Shown here: in pieces, positions 7,810 through 16,245 of the stretch
Position numbering within the stretch: the stretch's first letter is position 1
How the letters are laid out: each line of letters opens with the position of its first letter
NCBI RefSeq assembly: GCF_000317695.1
Contig: NC_019771.1
Coordinates: 4,578,001-4,642,000 of the forward strand
Length of the DNA: 64,000 nt
Direction of reading: 5' to 3'
From: Anabaena cylindrica PCC 7122
GTDB lineage: Bacteria > Cyanobacteriota > Cyanobacteriia > Cyanobacteriales > Nostocaceae
Position numbers and translations under genes: made by a program
The notes under the pieces: model-generated
Told to the model about the DNA's origin: nothing
The model's database searches: none
The model's input: only the letters and a program-made list of their open reading frames with translations

Positions 7810-9720
7810 CTAGATTATTCTTAGATTATTCAAATTACCGCTAAAACCAGTAATCTCAATAATGGAGTCGGTAGCAGCAGAGAAGCCAGCAATGTCATCA
7901 TTAATCGCTACAAATGTTTGTTGAGTTGCACCACTACCCAAAGTAAAAGTAGCTGCACCATTAGCAGCAAAAGAACTATTAGTTAACACTGCTTGAATAT
8001 CAGTAGCAATCAAGCTTTTAACCGTGCCTCCGTCAAACACATTTCGTTTAGAAACGGCATTAATACCATCAATCCTATCTTTACCAATCTTAAAATCGGT
8101 GATCTTGTCGTAACTGCTTAATAGGGAATCGCTCAAATCCTTGTAGCGGAATGTGTCTGCACCCTTCCCACCTGTGAGGACATCAGCCCCTGCACCGCCC
8201 ACTAGGAGATCAGCACCATTATCACCATTGAGAACGTCATTACCCTTTAAGCCAAACAGTTTATCTTTGCCATTACCACCAGAAATATTATCAATGCCAT
8301 CAGAACCGAATAACGAATCTTTGCGATTAGTACCGGTGATGAATTGGGTTGTTTCCACTACATTGTTAAGCAATTTGGTGACATTGCCATTCACATCATA
8401 GAGATATCTGTATTCAGGAATGATGTTACCGTTGTAATCATAGCTTTCTGAAGTTAGGTTGCCATTGGCATCGTAAGTGGAGGTGTAGATATAATCTGGC
8501 GTGCCATCAGCATTGTAGTCAGATATTTGTGAAATCAGGTTGCCATTACCATCGTAGGTGTAGGTGTCGGTATAATCTACCGTGCCATCAGCATTGGTGT
8601 CAGAGTTTACTGAAGTCTGATTGCCATTGGCATCGTAGGTGTAGGTGGTGATATAATCCGGCGTGCCATCGCCATTGTAGTCATAGCTTTGTGAAGCCAG
8701 ATTGCTCTTGGCATTGCCATTGGCATTATAAGTGTAGGCAGTGATAAAATCTGGTGTGCCATCAGCATTGTAATCAGATATTTGTGAAATCAGGTTGCCA
8801 TTAGCATCGTAGGTATAGGTGTCGATATAATCTGGCGTGCCATCACCATTTGTGTCAGAGTTTACTGAAGTCAGGTTGCCATTGGCATTGTAAGTGGAGG
8901 TGTAGATATAATCTGGCGTGCCATCAGCATTGTAATCAGATATTTGTGAAATCAGGTTGCCATTGGCATTGTAAGTGGAGGTGTAGGTAGAGTCGATTGT
9001 GCCATCACCATTGGTGTCAGAGTTGACCGAAGTCTGATTGCCATTAGCATTATAAGTGGAGGTGTAGATATAATCTGGCGTGCCATCAGCATTGTAATCA
9101 GATGTTTGTGAAATCAGGTTGCCATTGGCATCGTAGGTGTAGGTGGTGATATAATCCGGCGTGCCATCACCATTTGTGTCAGATGTTTGTGAAGTCTGAT
9201 TACCATTGGCATTATAAGTGAAGATACTGATGAAATCTGGCGTGCCATCAGCATTGTAATCAGATATTTGTGAAGTCAGGTTGCCATTGGCATTGTAAGT
9301 GGAGGTGTAGATATAATCTGGCGTGCCATCAGCATTGTAATCAGATATTTGTGAAGTCAGGTTGCCATTGGCATTGTAAGTGGAGGTGTAGATATAATCT
9401 GGCGTGCCATCAGCATTGTAATCAGATATTTGTGAAATCAGGTTGCCATTGGCATTGTAAGTGGAGGTGTAGGTAGAGTCGATTGTGCCATCACCATTTG
9501 TGTCATAGTTGACTGAAGTCTGATTGCCATTGGCATCGTAGGTATAGGTGGTGATAGAGTCGATTGTGCCATCAGCATTGTAATCAGATTTTACTGAAGT
9601 CTGATTGCCATTGGTATCGTAGGTATAGGTGTAAATCTGATCAATAGGAACGTATATGCCAAGATCAGCTTTGACTGGTGTGGATTTTGTGACGATTAGG
9701 TTTTGTGGATTGGTAGACAT
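7810..9720 (-). CDS. RTX-type protein with 27-residue YD/calcium-loop repeats
   Basis: 636 residues from the ATG at 9720 (AGAGAAAA ahead of it); a longer reading to 9819 is less likely. Residues about 30-430 consist of some fourteen 27-residue units, each joining a YD/RHS-like piece (TYNANGNLTSQ) to an Asp-rich loop (DYNADGTPDY or DTNGDGTPDY) that resembles EF-hand or thrombospondin type-3 calcium loops; a fifteenth unit is degenerate. Then follow RTX nonapeptides (SGGNGKDKLFGLKGNDVLNG and on to GGKGADTFRY) and the C-terminal block typical of type I secreted cyanobacterial RTX proteins. It is probably exported by a type I system and folds on binding calcium outside the cell. No enzymatic domain is visible. 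Confidence 0.85.
   Translation of the reverse strand: MSTNPQNLIVTKSTPVKADLGIYVPIDQIYTYTYDTNGNQTSVKSDYNADGTIDSITTYTYDANGNQTSVNYDTNGDGTIDSTYTSTYNANGNLISQISDYNADGTPDYIYTSTYNANGNLTSQISDYNADGTPDYIYTSTYNANGNLTSQISDYNADGTPDFISIFTYNANGNQTSQTSDTNGDGTPDYITTYTYDANGNLISQTSDYNADGTPDYIYTSTYNANGNQTSVNSDTNGDGTIDSTYTSTYNANGNLISQISDYNADGTPDYIYTSTYNANGNLTSVNSDTNGDGTPDYIDTYTYDANGNLISQISDYNADGTPDFITAYTYNANGNAKSNLASQSYDYNGDGTPDYITTYTYDANGNQTSVNSDTNADGTVDYTDTYTYDGNGNLISQISDYNADGTPDYIYTSTYDANGNLTSESYDYNGNIIPEYRYLYDVNGNVTKLLNNVVETTQFITGTNRKDSLFGSDGIDNISGGNGKDKLFGLKGNDVLNGDNGADLLVGGAGADVLTGGKGADTFRYKDLSDSLLSSYDKITDFKIGKDRIDGINAVSKRNVFDGGTVKSLIATDIQAVLTNSSFAANGAATFTLGSGATQQTFVAINDDIAGFSAATDSIIEITGFSGNLNNLRII
8415..9645 (-). 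repeat. 81-bp tandem repeat array coding for the RTX protein repeats
   Basis: About fourteen direct copies of an 81-bp unit. Neighbouring copies near 8890-9470 are almost identical at the DNA level, including silent sites, which points to recent duplication or gene conversion. One unit (near 8700) carries a short in-frame insertion. Confidence 0.9.
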
Positions 9721-10137
9721 AATTTTCTCTGATACAAAAAAACTAGCAATTGTCTGTTTCTCTTCCTGTTTCATCCTGGAAGTGTTGGCACTATCCAGTC
9801 TATATAATAACACGGTCAATCTGACCGCTTTTTATTTTACAATTAATACTAGTATTTAAATCTCTATCACACTCAAAACCACAGTTAATGGCTTACGCAA
9901 CACTGTGCGAAAACAGTTGAATATTACAACAAAATTTGATATTTTTTGTGTTTTGTCCAGGTAAAAAATACCCTCTCTATTGAGAATAGAGTCATTAATT
10001 ACTCAAATTTTGGTATCACCAATGCTAATTCACAATTTGAGAAAGATATTCAAAATCTTAACATTCAACACGTTTGAACCCACAAAGACTAATTAGTTAT
10101 TGTTAATTAACCCTGAAATCTATATCGTGTCAAGGTT
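9721..10137. promoter_or_regulatory. RTX upstream region with a CGGTCA palindrome
   Basis: About 415 bases without a gene. 9813-9827 is a perfect palindrome, CGGTCA-atc-TGACCG, about 95 bases before the RTX start. It is followed on the plus strand by CTTTTT, so it could be a terminator-like hairpin, but no plus-strand gene ends here; an operator is the other option. The rest is AT-rich with nothing I can identify. Confidence 0.45.
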
Positions 10138-10506
10138 TCAAAAGCGATCGCCATTACGGTTAAAAGTTTGACAATCTAACTGTCCATTCTCCTGGATACA
10201 TAAGGAAAACCACCTGATATGACTCCAACAGCCATTAATGTTATTGGTAATTTTACGCTTCTTTTTGGATAGACGTTGACGGACAATTTCATTTGGACAA
10301 AGTATTTCTAAAGTGCCGGTGCCATCTTCATAGTTGACAATCCGAAAAAGACAGTCTTGTAACATAGAGCGGGTACTGCTGTCAAAAAAGCGTTTAAAGC
10401 GCTGTAGCTTCTCGCCTTCGGTCATTTTGCTTACGGGATTCATAGGCAATAAATCCTCATTCTCAATGTCGAAGTCATCATCTTCAAAGTCGTAGGGGTT
10501 AATCAT
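10138..10506 (-). CDS. Hypothetical protein
   Basis: 122 residues. The first 25 are very acidic (YDFEDDDFDIENEDLL); the rest is basic and compact (RFKRFFDSSTRSMLQDCLFRI, then VRQRLSKKKRKI, and SHIRWFSLCIQENGQLDCQ). The middle resembles the RNA- or DNA-contacting surface of a small adaptor, but no family is recognised. A good ATG lies at 10506. It is the next gene after the 363-residue protein on the same strand, 110 bases away. Confidence 0.6.
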   Translation of the reverse strand: MINPYDFEDDDFDIENEDLLPMNPVSKMTEGEKLQRFKRFFDSSTRSMLQDCLFRIVNYEDGTGTLEILCPNEIVRQRLSKKKRKITNNINGCWSHIRWFSLCIQENGQLDCQTFNRNGDRF

Positions 10507-10615
10507 TGGTATTATTCCAGTTGCCCGGCATTTTGAGAGATGTTTTGAAGTAATGGTAATTGATATTGGTGAACTTTACAAACATCCTCTAAATTACGAC
10601 TGCAAAAGTTCCTAT

Positions 10616-11671
10616 TTAGCTAAATTCCATTGTCTCTATAAACTCTAAAATATGCTGCTTAATTTCTTCAGCTTCCTTTTTAATAGAACCGGGAATATTA
10701 CCTTCAAAAAAGCTGCGCTGACTACTAACTATATACAAAAATTCCCCACTAATAAAAGCCAGTAATCCTCGATAGGCATCTAATCTAATCGCACTTCCGT
10801 TATTTCCTTGCTTGGAAATTGTTGAGCCTTTAGGCATATCAACTAATACATAGTAATATCCATTTAAAATATCTTCTAGATATTCGGCGTATTTAATTTC
10901 TGAACCTTGAACATTGGCAAATATTGCCTGAGGCACATACTTTTCGATGATAATTGAGTGGAAATATTTTTCTTGCCCTTGAAATTTCATTTCCTCTAAA
11001 TATTCTGGAGGCAGAGGATAATAATCAATTCTGAGCAAAGTACCAATATCATCAGAAAAACCGACTATTCCTTCTTGACTTTGAATTTTCCCCCCCTGTT
11101 CTGGGTTAACTGGAATGGGAACTGTAAAATTATCTAAAGGTGATTTATATATCTGCTGTCCAAGGTCATTAAATATTACTGCTTCGGATTCTTCTGCTGC
11201 ATATTCATCATTTTCTGCTTCTTCAATTGCAGCTATGACTTCTTTAATAATTTCCTCTGCTTCTTCGTCTTCTAGTTCTAAAGCTTGCTGTAGCTGTTTG
11301 ATATAAGGCTGTTTTTGTGTGGGGATAGTCAAGTCTTCGTCATCTAAAAGCATGATGACCCCAGCCGCAAAGCCATCTAGTACGATTTCGTCTGAGAGGC
11401 TTGCGTATGCAGTGTTAAATAGTGATCCTAGTCCTTCATCTTGTGCGATCGCTACTAGTCTATCAACTATCTCTATCATTTCCTCTTCTGAGTATTCATC
11501 AAAAACCTCGAATTCCCAAAGAATATCAATCAAACTTTCTGTATCTAAGTCTTCCATGGAAGAATCAACTATTGCCGTAATCACAGCTATAGCCGCTACC
11601 GCTTCTTCAGGACTCAGTGATTCTTCTGAGGTTTCTTTTGAATTAAATACTTTATCATACTTTGTCATCAT
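10616..11671 (-). CDS. Hypothetical protein with TerB-like helical N-terminus
   Basis: 351 residues from the double ATG at 11671, which follows AAGGAG at 6 bases; upstream in-frame codons are not needed. Residues about 15-110 are acidic and all-helical (LSPEEAVAAIAVITAIVD, then FDEYSEEEMIEIVDRLVAIA) in a manner like tellurite-resistance TerB domains, followed by a Glu-rich linker (LELEDEEAEEIIKEVIAAIE). The C-terminal 190 residues are mixed alpha/beta (PVNPEQGGKIQSQEGIVGFSD, DIGTLLRIDYYPLPPEY) and have the look of a PsbP-like or cyanobacterial stress domain, not firmly placed. Function unknown. Confidence 0.6.
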   Translation of the reverse strand: MMTKYDKVFNSKETSEESLSPEEAVAAIAVITAIVDSSMEDLDTESLIDILWEFEVFDEYSEEEMIEIVDRLVAIAQDEGLGSLFNTAYASLSDEIVLDGFAAGVIMLLDDEDLTIPTQKQPYIKQLQQALELEDEEAEEIIKEVIAAIEEAENDEYAAEESEAVIFNDLGQQIYKSPLDNFTVPIPVNPEQGGKIQSQEGIVGFSDDIGTLLRIDYYPLPPEYLEEMKFQGQEKYFHSIIIEKYVPQAIFANVQGSEIKYAEYLEDILNGYYYVLVDMPKGSTISKQGNNGSAIRLDAYRGLLAFISGEFLYIVSSQRSFFEGNIPGSIKKEAEEIKQHILEFIETMEFS

Positions 11672-11882
11672 CTCTATCTCCTTCAATGGTTTTTTAGTAA
11701 TAACCAATCACACACCAGCAATAATTGTTAGTTTATCAATGTAAGGAACCTTCTCTAGATATTATTTTAGTAATCTATATTACCAACTAAGCTGACAAGT
11801 TAAATCGAGATAATTGCACAGCAGTACTAGATTAGGCGAAAATATGAGAGATGTTGCTGGAAGCAAAGGGGAGAAACCATTG

Positions 11883-12329
11883 ATGAGTCAAGAAATCCTC
11901 TACAATCAGGACTTTATCCTATGGACACAGCAACAAGCTGAGAGTCTAAAAAAGGGGTGCTGGGCTGAATTAGATATTGAAAACTTGGTGGAGGAAATAG
12001 AGGCTTTGGGTCGTAGTGAAAAAAAAGAACTGGGAAGTTACCTACAAGTGCTTTTGATACACTTACTCAAATGCCAGTATCAACCAGAACGCAGAACTAA
12101 AAGTTGGGACAATATAATCTCAAACTGTCGAGACAAAATACAAGATTGCTTAGAAGATACTCCTAGTTTGCAACGTTTGCTTAAAGACTGGGAGTGGATA
12201 GAGAAATATTATCGCCGCGCGGTGCGAGATGCTGCAAAGGAGACTCACAAACCAGTAGAAACTTTTCCTAATGAGTGTCCTTTCAATATTGAGCAGGTTC
12301 TTGATCCTGCATTTTTAGTTTATACATAA
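11883..12329 (+). CDS. DUF29-family protein
   Basis: 148 residues from the ATG at 11883 (GGGAGA 9 bases before). The N-terminus ILYNQDFILWTQQQAESLKK and the core IENLVEEIEALGRSEKKELGSYL are diagnostic of DUF29, a cyanobacteria-enriched helical family of unknown function that is often present in many copies per genome. The RRTKSWDNIISNCRDKI segment is also typical. The longer frame from 11814 adds 23 residues not expected in the family. Confidence 0.88.
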   Translation: MSQEILYNQDFILWTQQQAESLKKGCWAELDIENLVEEIEALGRSEKKELGSYLQVLLIHLLKCQYQPERRTKSWDNIISNCRDKIQDCLEDTPSLQRLLKDWEWIEKYYRRAVRDAAKETHKPVETFPNECPFNIEQVLDPAFLVYT

Positions 12330-12341
12330 CCATAGAGAAAA

Positions 12342-12746
12342 TTACTTATTTGGTTGAGCGATACGTGCTTCAATATCTTCTAATGTCCGTAACAATAGAC
12401 GTTTTGCTTGTAATTGCCAACCCCATTTTTGAATTCTATAAGCTGCAACAGTACCAGCTACAGCCGCTAACAAGGCTATGGGCTGATTGAGAGAAATTCC
12501 AAATAACAACCCCAAGCCCGCAATTCCCCAAAAAGGTAAAGCTACTGTTTGTCTTTGCTCTTCTACTATTCCAGCAATTGTGCTAGATTCCATTGTAGCT
12601 AATAATGCTTCTTTGATTTGTCGCTGTTCCGCAAAAGATACGGATAAACCTATCTTACGGCGTAGTTTTTCCATCTTCCGGGCATCAGTGCTGTACTCAG
12701 TTAGCTCATCTTCTGCCATTTTTTGTAGTCGTTCTAATTGTGACAT
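12342..12746 (-). CDS. Small membrane protein of unknown function
   Basis: 134 residues from the ATG at 12746. A helical, charged N-terminal half (QLERLQKMAEDELTEYSTDA, then KLRRKIGLSVSFAEQRQIKEAL) is followed by a hydrophobic stretch of about 45 residues (VALPFWGIAGLGLLFGISLN and IALLAAVAGTVAAYRI) that can form two membrane helices with a Gly-rich turn, then an amphipathic tail. No family is recognised. It directly precedes (minus strand) the end of the siderophore operon's neighbourhood but is probably transcribed separately. Confidence 0.55.
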   Translation of the reverse strand: MSQLERLQKMAEDELTEYSTDARKMEKLRRKIGLSVSFAEQRQIKEALLATMESSTIAGIVEEQRQTVALPFWGIAGLGLLFGISLNQPIALLAAVAGTVAAYRIQKWGWQLQAKRLLLRTLEDIEARIAQPNK

Positions 12747-12802
12747 AATTATAGAAATATTCTTATCAGTCAAGGATAACACGGCATTATGAGCGATCGC
12801 TT

Positions 12803-13816
12803 TTATAAAAAATCCAAAAATTTAATCACTTCATACAACGAATGATGTGTAGACACAGCCTGACTATTTCTAACTCGCCAAAAAACTCCTTCAGACGCAG
12901 ATATCACTTCTACCGTAATTTCTGTAGACTGATCACCTTGTATAACTATAAATCCAACTCTTTTTAAAGCACGAATTGTCCAAATAGCAGCAACACCTTC
13001 ACCTATTAACTTAACTTCTCCTTTGTATGGTGTATGCAGATTAAACTCTCCAGAAAAAATATCAAATTCCACACCTTCACTGCGGAAAGTATCAGCAAAT
13101 ATACCACTTAATATCAAATCTTCCGGTGCGCCAACGTGGAGAATACCATTATTTCCTAACAACCAAATTTTATCAGCAAGGCGTAAAGCTAAATCCAAAT
13201 CATGGATAGAAAGCAAAATTGCTTGATTTGTATCCCGCGCTAACTGACGCAACAATTGCATAATTTCCACCCGACGTGGTAAATCTAAAAATGCTGTTGG
13301 TTCATCCAATAACATTACCATAGGAGACTGTGCTAAAGCACGAGCAATCATAATTTTTTGTCGTTCACCATCACTTAATTCACTCACATTCCGTTGGGCT
13401 AAATTTACCGCCCCCACGGATTTTATAGCCCAATTAATAATATCTTCATCTTCAGATGATAACCTTCCCCACCAGTCAGTATAAGGATATCTTCCCATAG
13501 TTACCAAAGCATAAGCTGATAACATTCCCACATCAATCTTTTCAGTCAATACCAAACTTAAACGTTTTGCTAATTCATGTGGTGGTAACTTATAAATATC
13601 ATCTTCTAAAAGTTTAACTTCCCCAGCAATTGGTGGTTGTATTCCCGCCAAAGTTCTTAATAAAGTAGACTTACCAGCACCATTAGAACCTAGTAAACAA
13701 ACCAACTCCCCAGCTTGCAAAGATGTAGAAATATTCGCTGCAACATTACGAATAGTTTTCCGGGAAGTCTTATAACCAATAGTCAAATTGTGAGTTGTCA
13801 GAATTGAGTTACTCAT
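12803..13816 (-). CDS. FecE/BtuD-type ABC transporter ATP-binding protein
   Basis: 337 residues. ATPase of an iron-siderophore or corrinoid importer. Walker A GSNGAGKSTLLR at about 43-54, signature LSDGERQKIMIARAL near 143-157, Walker B MVMLLDEPTAFLDLP near 163-177 and switch His in LSIHDLDLALRLADK near 200. About 75 extra C-terminal residues (from TPYKGEVKLIGEG) are beyond the usual 255-residue FecE length and form a small separate alpha/beta domain of unknown role. It follows the permease gene at 68 bases, with a dispersed repeat between. Confidence 0.93.
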   Translation of the reverse strand: MSNSILTTHNLTIGYKTSRKTIRNVAANISTSLQAGELVCLLGSNGAGKSTLLRTLAGIQPPIAGEVKLLEDDIYKLPPHELAKRLSLVLTEKIDVGMLSAYALVTMGRYPYTDWWGRLSSEDEDIINWAIKSVGAVNLAQRNVSELSDGERQKIMIARALAQSPMVMLLDEPTAFLDLPRRVEIMQLLRQLARDTNQAILLSIHDLDLALRLADKIWLLGNNGILHVGAPEDLILSGIFADTFRSEGVEFDIFSGEFNLHTPYKGEVKLIGEGVAAIWTIRALKRVGFIVIQGDQSTEITVEVISASEGVFWRVRNSQAVSTHHSLYEVIKFLDFL

Positions 13817-13842
13817 AAGGCATAGCGAATTAAACGTATAAA

Positions 13843-13886
13843 CACTCTGCGTACCTCCGCGCCTACCTCCGTGTCCCTCTGCGTTT
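13843..13886. repeat. Dispersed CTCTGCG/CCTCCGCG repeat
   Basis: Same family as 3283-3316; blocks ACTCTGCGTACCTCCGCGCC and CCCTCTGCG. It separates the permease and ATPase genes. Confidence 0.7.
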
Positions 13887-14970
13887 AAAAAGCTTTCTTA
13901 GAATTACGTCGCAGAATTACCCAAGTAACAACAGGAGTTCCAATTAAAGCCGTAATAGCATTTAAAGGTAAAACCATCTGACTGATTAAAAGTTGGGAAA
14001 ACAAATCAGCAAATAAAGCTAAAATTGCACCCATAATGATAACACTAGGAATTAATATCCGATGATCTGAAGTATTAAAAAAACTACGGCAAAGATGGGG
14101 GATTGCTACACCTAAAAATGCTATTGGTCCACAAAAAGCAGTAATTGCGCCTGCTAATATAGAGGCACTACTAATCACAGAAAATCTAGTTTTCTGCACT
14201 GTCAACCCTAAACTGCGTGCATAGGATTCACCTAATAAAAGTGTATTTAGAGATTTTGATTGCAGTATGGCAATTAATAAACCTAAACAGATAACTGGAG
14301 TTAAAATAGCTAATTGTTGCCAAGTTACCCCAGTAAAACTGCCAAAAGTCCACATTATATAACTTTGAATCCGTTCTTTTGAGCTAAATTGTAACAGAAT
14401 GCTTACCATTGCACTTGTCGCATATCCAAATAATAAACCTAAAATTAACAATGTCATTGTATCTTGCACACGACGAGAAACAACTAACATCAACCCTAAT
14501 ACTGATGCTGCACCAAAACTTGCAGCGATAACTAAACTAAAATCACCAATGATTCCCAAATTAGTTAATAATGTTGGTGCAGTCACACTTGCTGTCAACA
14601 AAACTAACGCTACTCCTAAACTAGCACCGGAACTAATTCCTAATACAAATGGACCTGCTAAAGGATTTTTAAAGAGAGTTTGCATTTGCAACCCACTCAC
14701 CCCTAAAGCAGCACCTGCTAAAGTTGCAGTTAAGGCTTTAGGTAAACGAAACTTGAAAATAATACTTGTCCATGTTGTTTTTTCTGCTTCTTGTCCGAGT
14801 AAAATTGTAATTACCTGATTAATAGGAATTTCAACTGCACCTAAAGCTAAATCTAGTAAAAATGCCAAAACTAAACTTATTAGTAAAATGGAAAAAACTA
14901 GAGTCCTTATTCGAGTTGCAGGTTTTTGGTGTAATAAAGAATTTGAAATTTGAGACTTTGCACTTAACAT
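13885..14970 (-). CDS. FecCD-family ABC transporter permease
   Basis: 361 residues with about ten hydrophobic segments. Family motifs: LGAVEIP near 44, RLPKALTATLAGAALGVSG near 75-93, QTLFKNPLAGPFVLGISSGA near 98-117, and the late FCGPIAFLGVAIPHLCR near 280-296, which contacts the ATPase. It forms the membrane channel of a siderophore or B12 importer. The stop/start overlap with the binding-protein gene at 14970 shows translational coupling. Only one permease gene is present, so it acts as a homodimer (BtuC/BhuU-like) rather than a FecC/FecD heterodimer. Confidence 0.93.
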   Translation of the reverse strand: MLSAKSQISNSLLHQKPATRIRTLVFSILLISLVLAFLLDLALGAVEIPINQVITILLGQEAEKTTWTSIIFKFRLPKALTATLAGAALGVSGLQMQTLFKNPLAGPFVLGISSGASLGVALVLLTASVTAPTLLTNLGIIGDFSLVIAASFGAASVLGLMLVVSRRVQDTMTLLILGLLFGYATSAMVSILLQFSSKERIQSYIMWTFGSFTGVTWQQLAILTPVICLGLLIAILQSKSLNTLLLGESYARSLGLTVQKTRFSVISSASILAGAITAFCGPIAFLGVAIPHLCRSFFNTSDHRILIPSVIIMGAILALFADLFSQLLISQMVLPLNAITALIGTPVVTWVILRRNSKKAF

Positions 14971-16181
14971 TATTGACGAAGTTTCCGATAATAAAATAAT
15001 TGATGATTTTTTAATATTTCTGGATGAAGTATTTTCATTAAATCAGATAAAACTACATCTGGGTTACTAATTCCACTTTGCCAGTAGTCATTACCACCAT
15101 TAGCATTAACGCGAGCATTATTATTATAAAGATTTCCTTCTTTAAAAGCTTGAAAATCACTATAGCGACTATCTTCGATAATGACATCTTTTAAAGTTTT
15201 CCAAGACTGTCTAAAATTCAACCAATAATCAGCGTTAGCAGCGCGTTCAAAAACAGCTTCAAAAGATATAGGTAAACTACCAGAAGATTTATTCTCACTC
15301 CAGAGATAATTTGCACCTGCGTCAGCGAGATATTTGGCTACATAACTATTACCACCTGGTGTATGCCAAGTTCCCTTAAAATTGAAGCCCACAAACACAG
15401 TCGGACGATTTTTAACAGCTTTAGCTTTAACAGCGATATCTTCGTATTTCTTAGCAATTGTAGCAAATATTTTTTCCGCCGCCGCCTCCTTATTAAAAAA
15501 TAAAGCAGTAAATTTTAACCATTCACTTCTCCCCAGTGGAGTATCTTCCATATATTCAGCATTTATCGCCACCTTTAACCCAGCTTCCAACAACTTAGGA
15601 AAACTATCAGTTTGTTGATTTCCAGTCCCAAAAGTTGTAACTAACTCAGGATTAAGTTCTAAAACTTTCTCCACATTCACAGTAGAATTATTGCCAACAG
15701 ATACCACCTTACCAGCCTTAATTCTGTCAATAAATTCTGGTGTAGTTACTTGTTTGATATCGCTAACACCGATTAACTTATCAACAACATTTAACTTAGA
15801 AAAATGTGGTAGATGAGTTGTAGAAAGAGAAATCACAGAATTTACAGGTGTAGTAAATACTTGGGATTGATCAAACCCTGGTGGTGTCGGTGTACCGCAT
15901 TGAACCAAAACATATTTAAAACCTGTTTTAGCATCTTTCCAAGGATTTTTAATCGTCACGACTTTGTAGTTTTTGTAATATTCAACTGCAAAGCCAATAG
16001 CATGATTAACCTTCACCTTATTGGGAAAATAATCAACATTGGGATCATAACTTTGAACACAACCATTATTAGCAGAACTAACAACCAGACTATTCTGAGA
16101 ACCTTGACAAGAAACAACCAAAACAGCAACTAAAAACAACTGACATAGAAAAATAATAACCTGAGACTTCCCAAAAATCAT
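14970..16181 (-). CDS. Lipoprotein substrate-binding protein of the FecB/BtuF type
   Basis: 403 residues from the ATG at 16181. The N-terminus MIFGKSQVIIFLCQLFLVAV followed by LVVSCQGS is a lipoprotein signal with the Cys of VVSC as acylation site. The open frame extends 72 codons upstream to 16397, but that part reads through a dispersed repeat and overlaps the previous gene, so it is rejected. The body has a class III binding-protein fold: ISLSTTHLPHFSKLNVVDKL, GVSDIKQVTTPEF, then ELNPELVTTFGTGN and the C-terminal lobe. Ligand cannot be told from sequence. Confidence 0.9.
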   Translation of the reverse strand: MIFGKSQVIIFLCQLFLVAVLVVSCQGSQNSLVVSSANNGCVQSYDPNVDYFPNKVKVNHAIGFAVEYYKNYKVVTIKNPWKDAKTGFKYVLVQCGTPTPPGFDQSQVFTTPVNSVISLSTTHLPHFSKLNVVDKLIGVSDIKQVTTPEFIDRIKAGKVVSVGNNSTVNVEKVLELNPELVTTFGTGNQQTDSFPKLLEAGLKVAINAEYMEDTPLGRSEWLKFTALFFNKEAAAEKIFATIAKKYEDIAVKAKAVKNRPTVFVGFNFKGTWHTPGGNSYVAKYLADAGANYLWSENKSSGSLPISFEAVFERAANADYWLNFRQSWKTLKDVIIEDSRYSDFQAFKEGNLYNNNARVNANGGNDYWQSGISNPDVVLSDLMKILHPEILKNHQLFYYRKLRQ

Positions 16182-16190
16182 CTTCCATAT

Positions 16191-16220
16191 TTCTCTCTGC
16201 GTCTCTGCTCCTCTGCGTGA
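16191..16220. repeat. Dispersed TCTCTGCGTCTCTGC repeat
   Basis: Same family as 3283-3316; it lies directly before the binding-protein start. Confidence 0.7.
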
Positions 16221-16245
16221 AAAAATCACCCTACCCAAACACCAA

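Noticed and set aside
7600..7824. 74-codon plus-strand frame
   Set aside because: It lies fully in a composite dispersed repeat and hairpins.
9270..9476. Plus-strand Cys/His-rich repeat peptide
   Set aside because: Antisense shadow of the 81-bp RTX repeats.
8415..9645. Possible CRISPR array
   Set aside because: Units are contiguous, code for protein in one frame and have no unique spacers.
14970..16181. Assignment of a definite ligand (siderophore name or B12)
   Set aside because: Binding-protein and receptor sequences do not allow it by eye, and the two regulatory elements nearby point in different directions.
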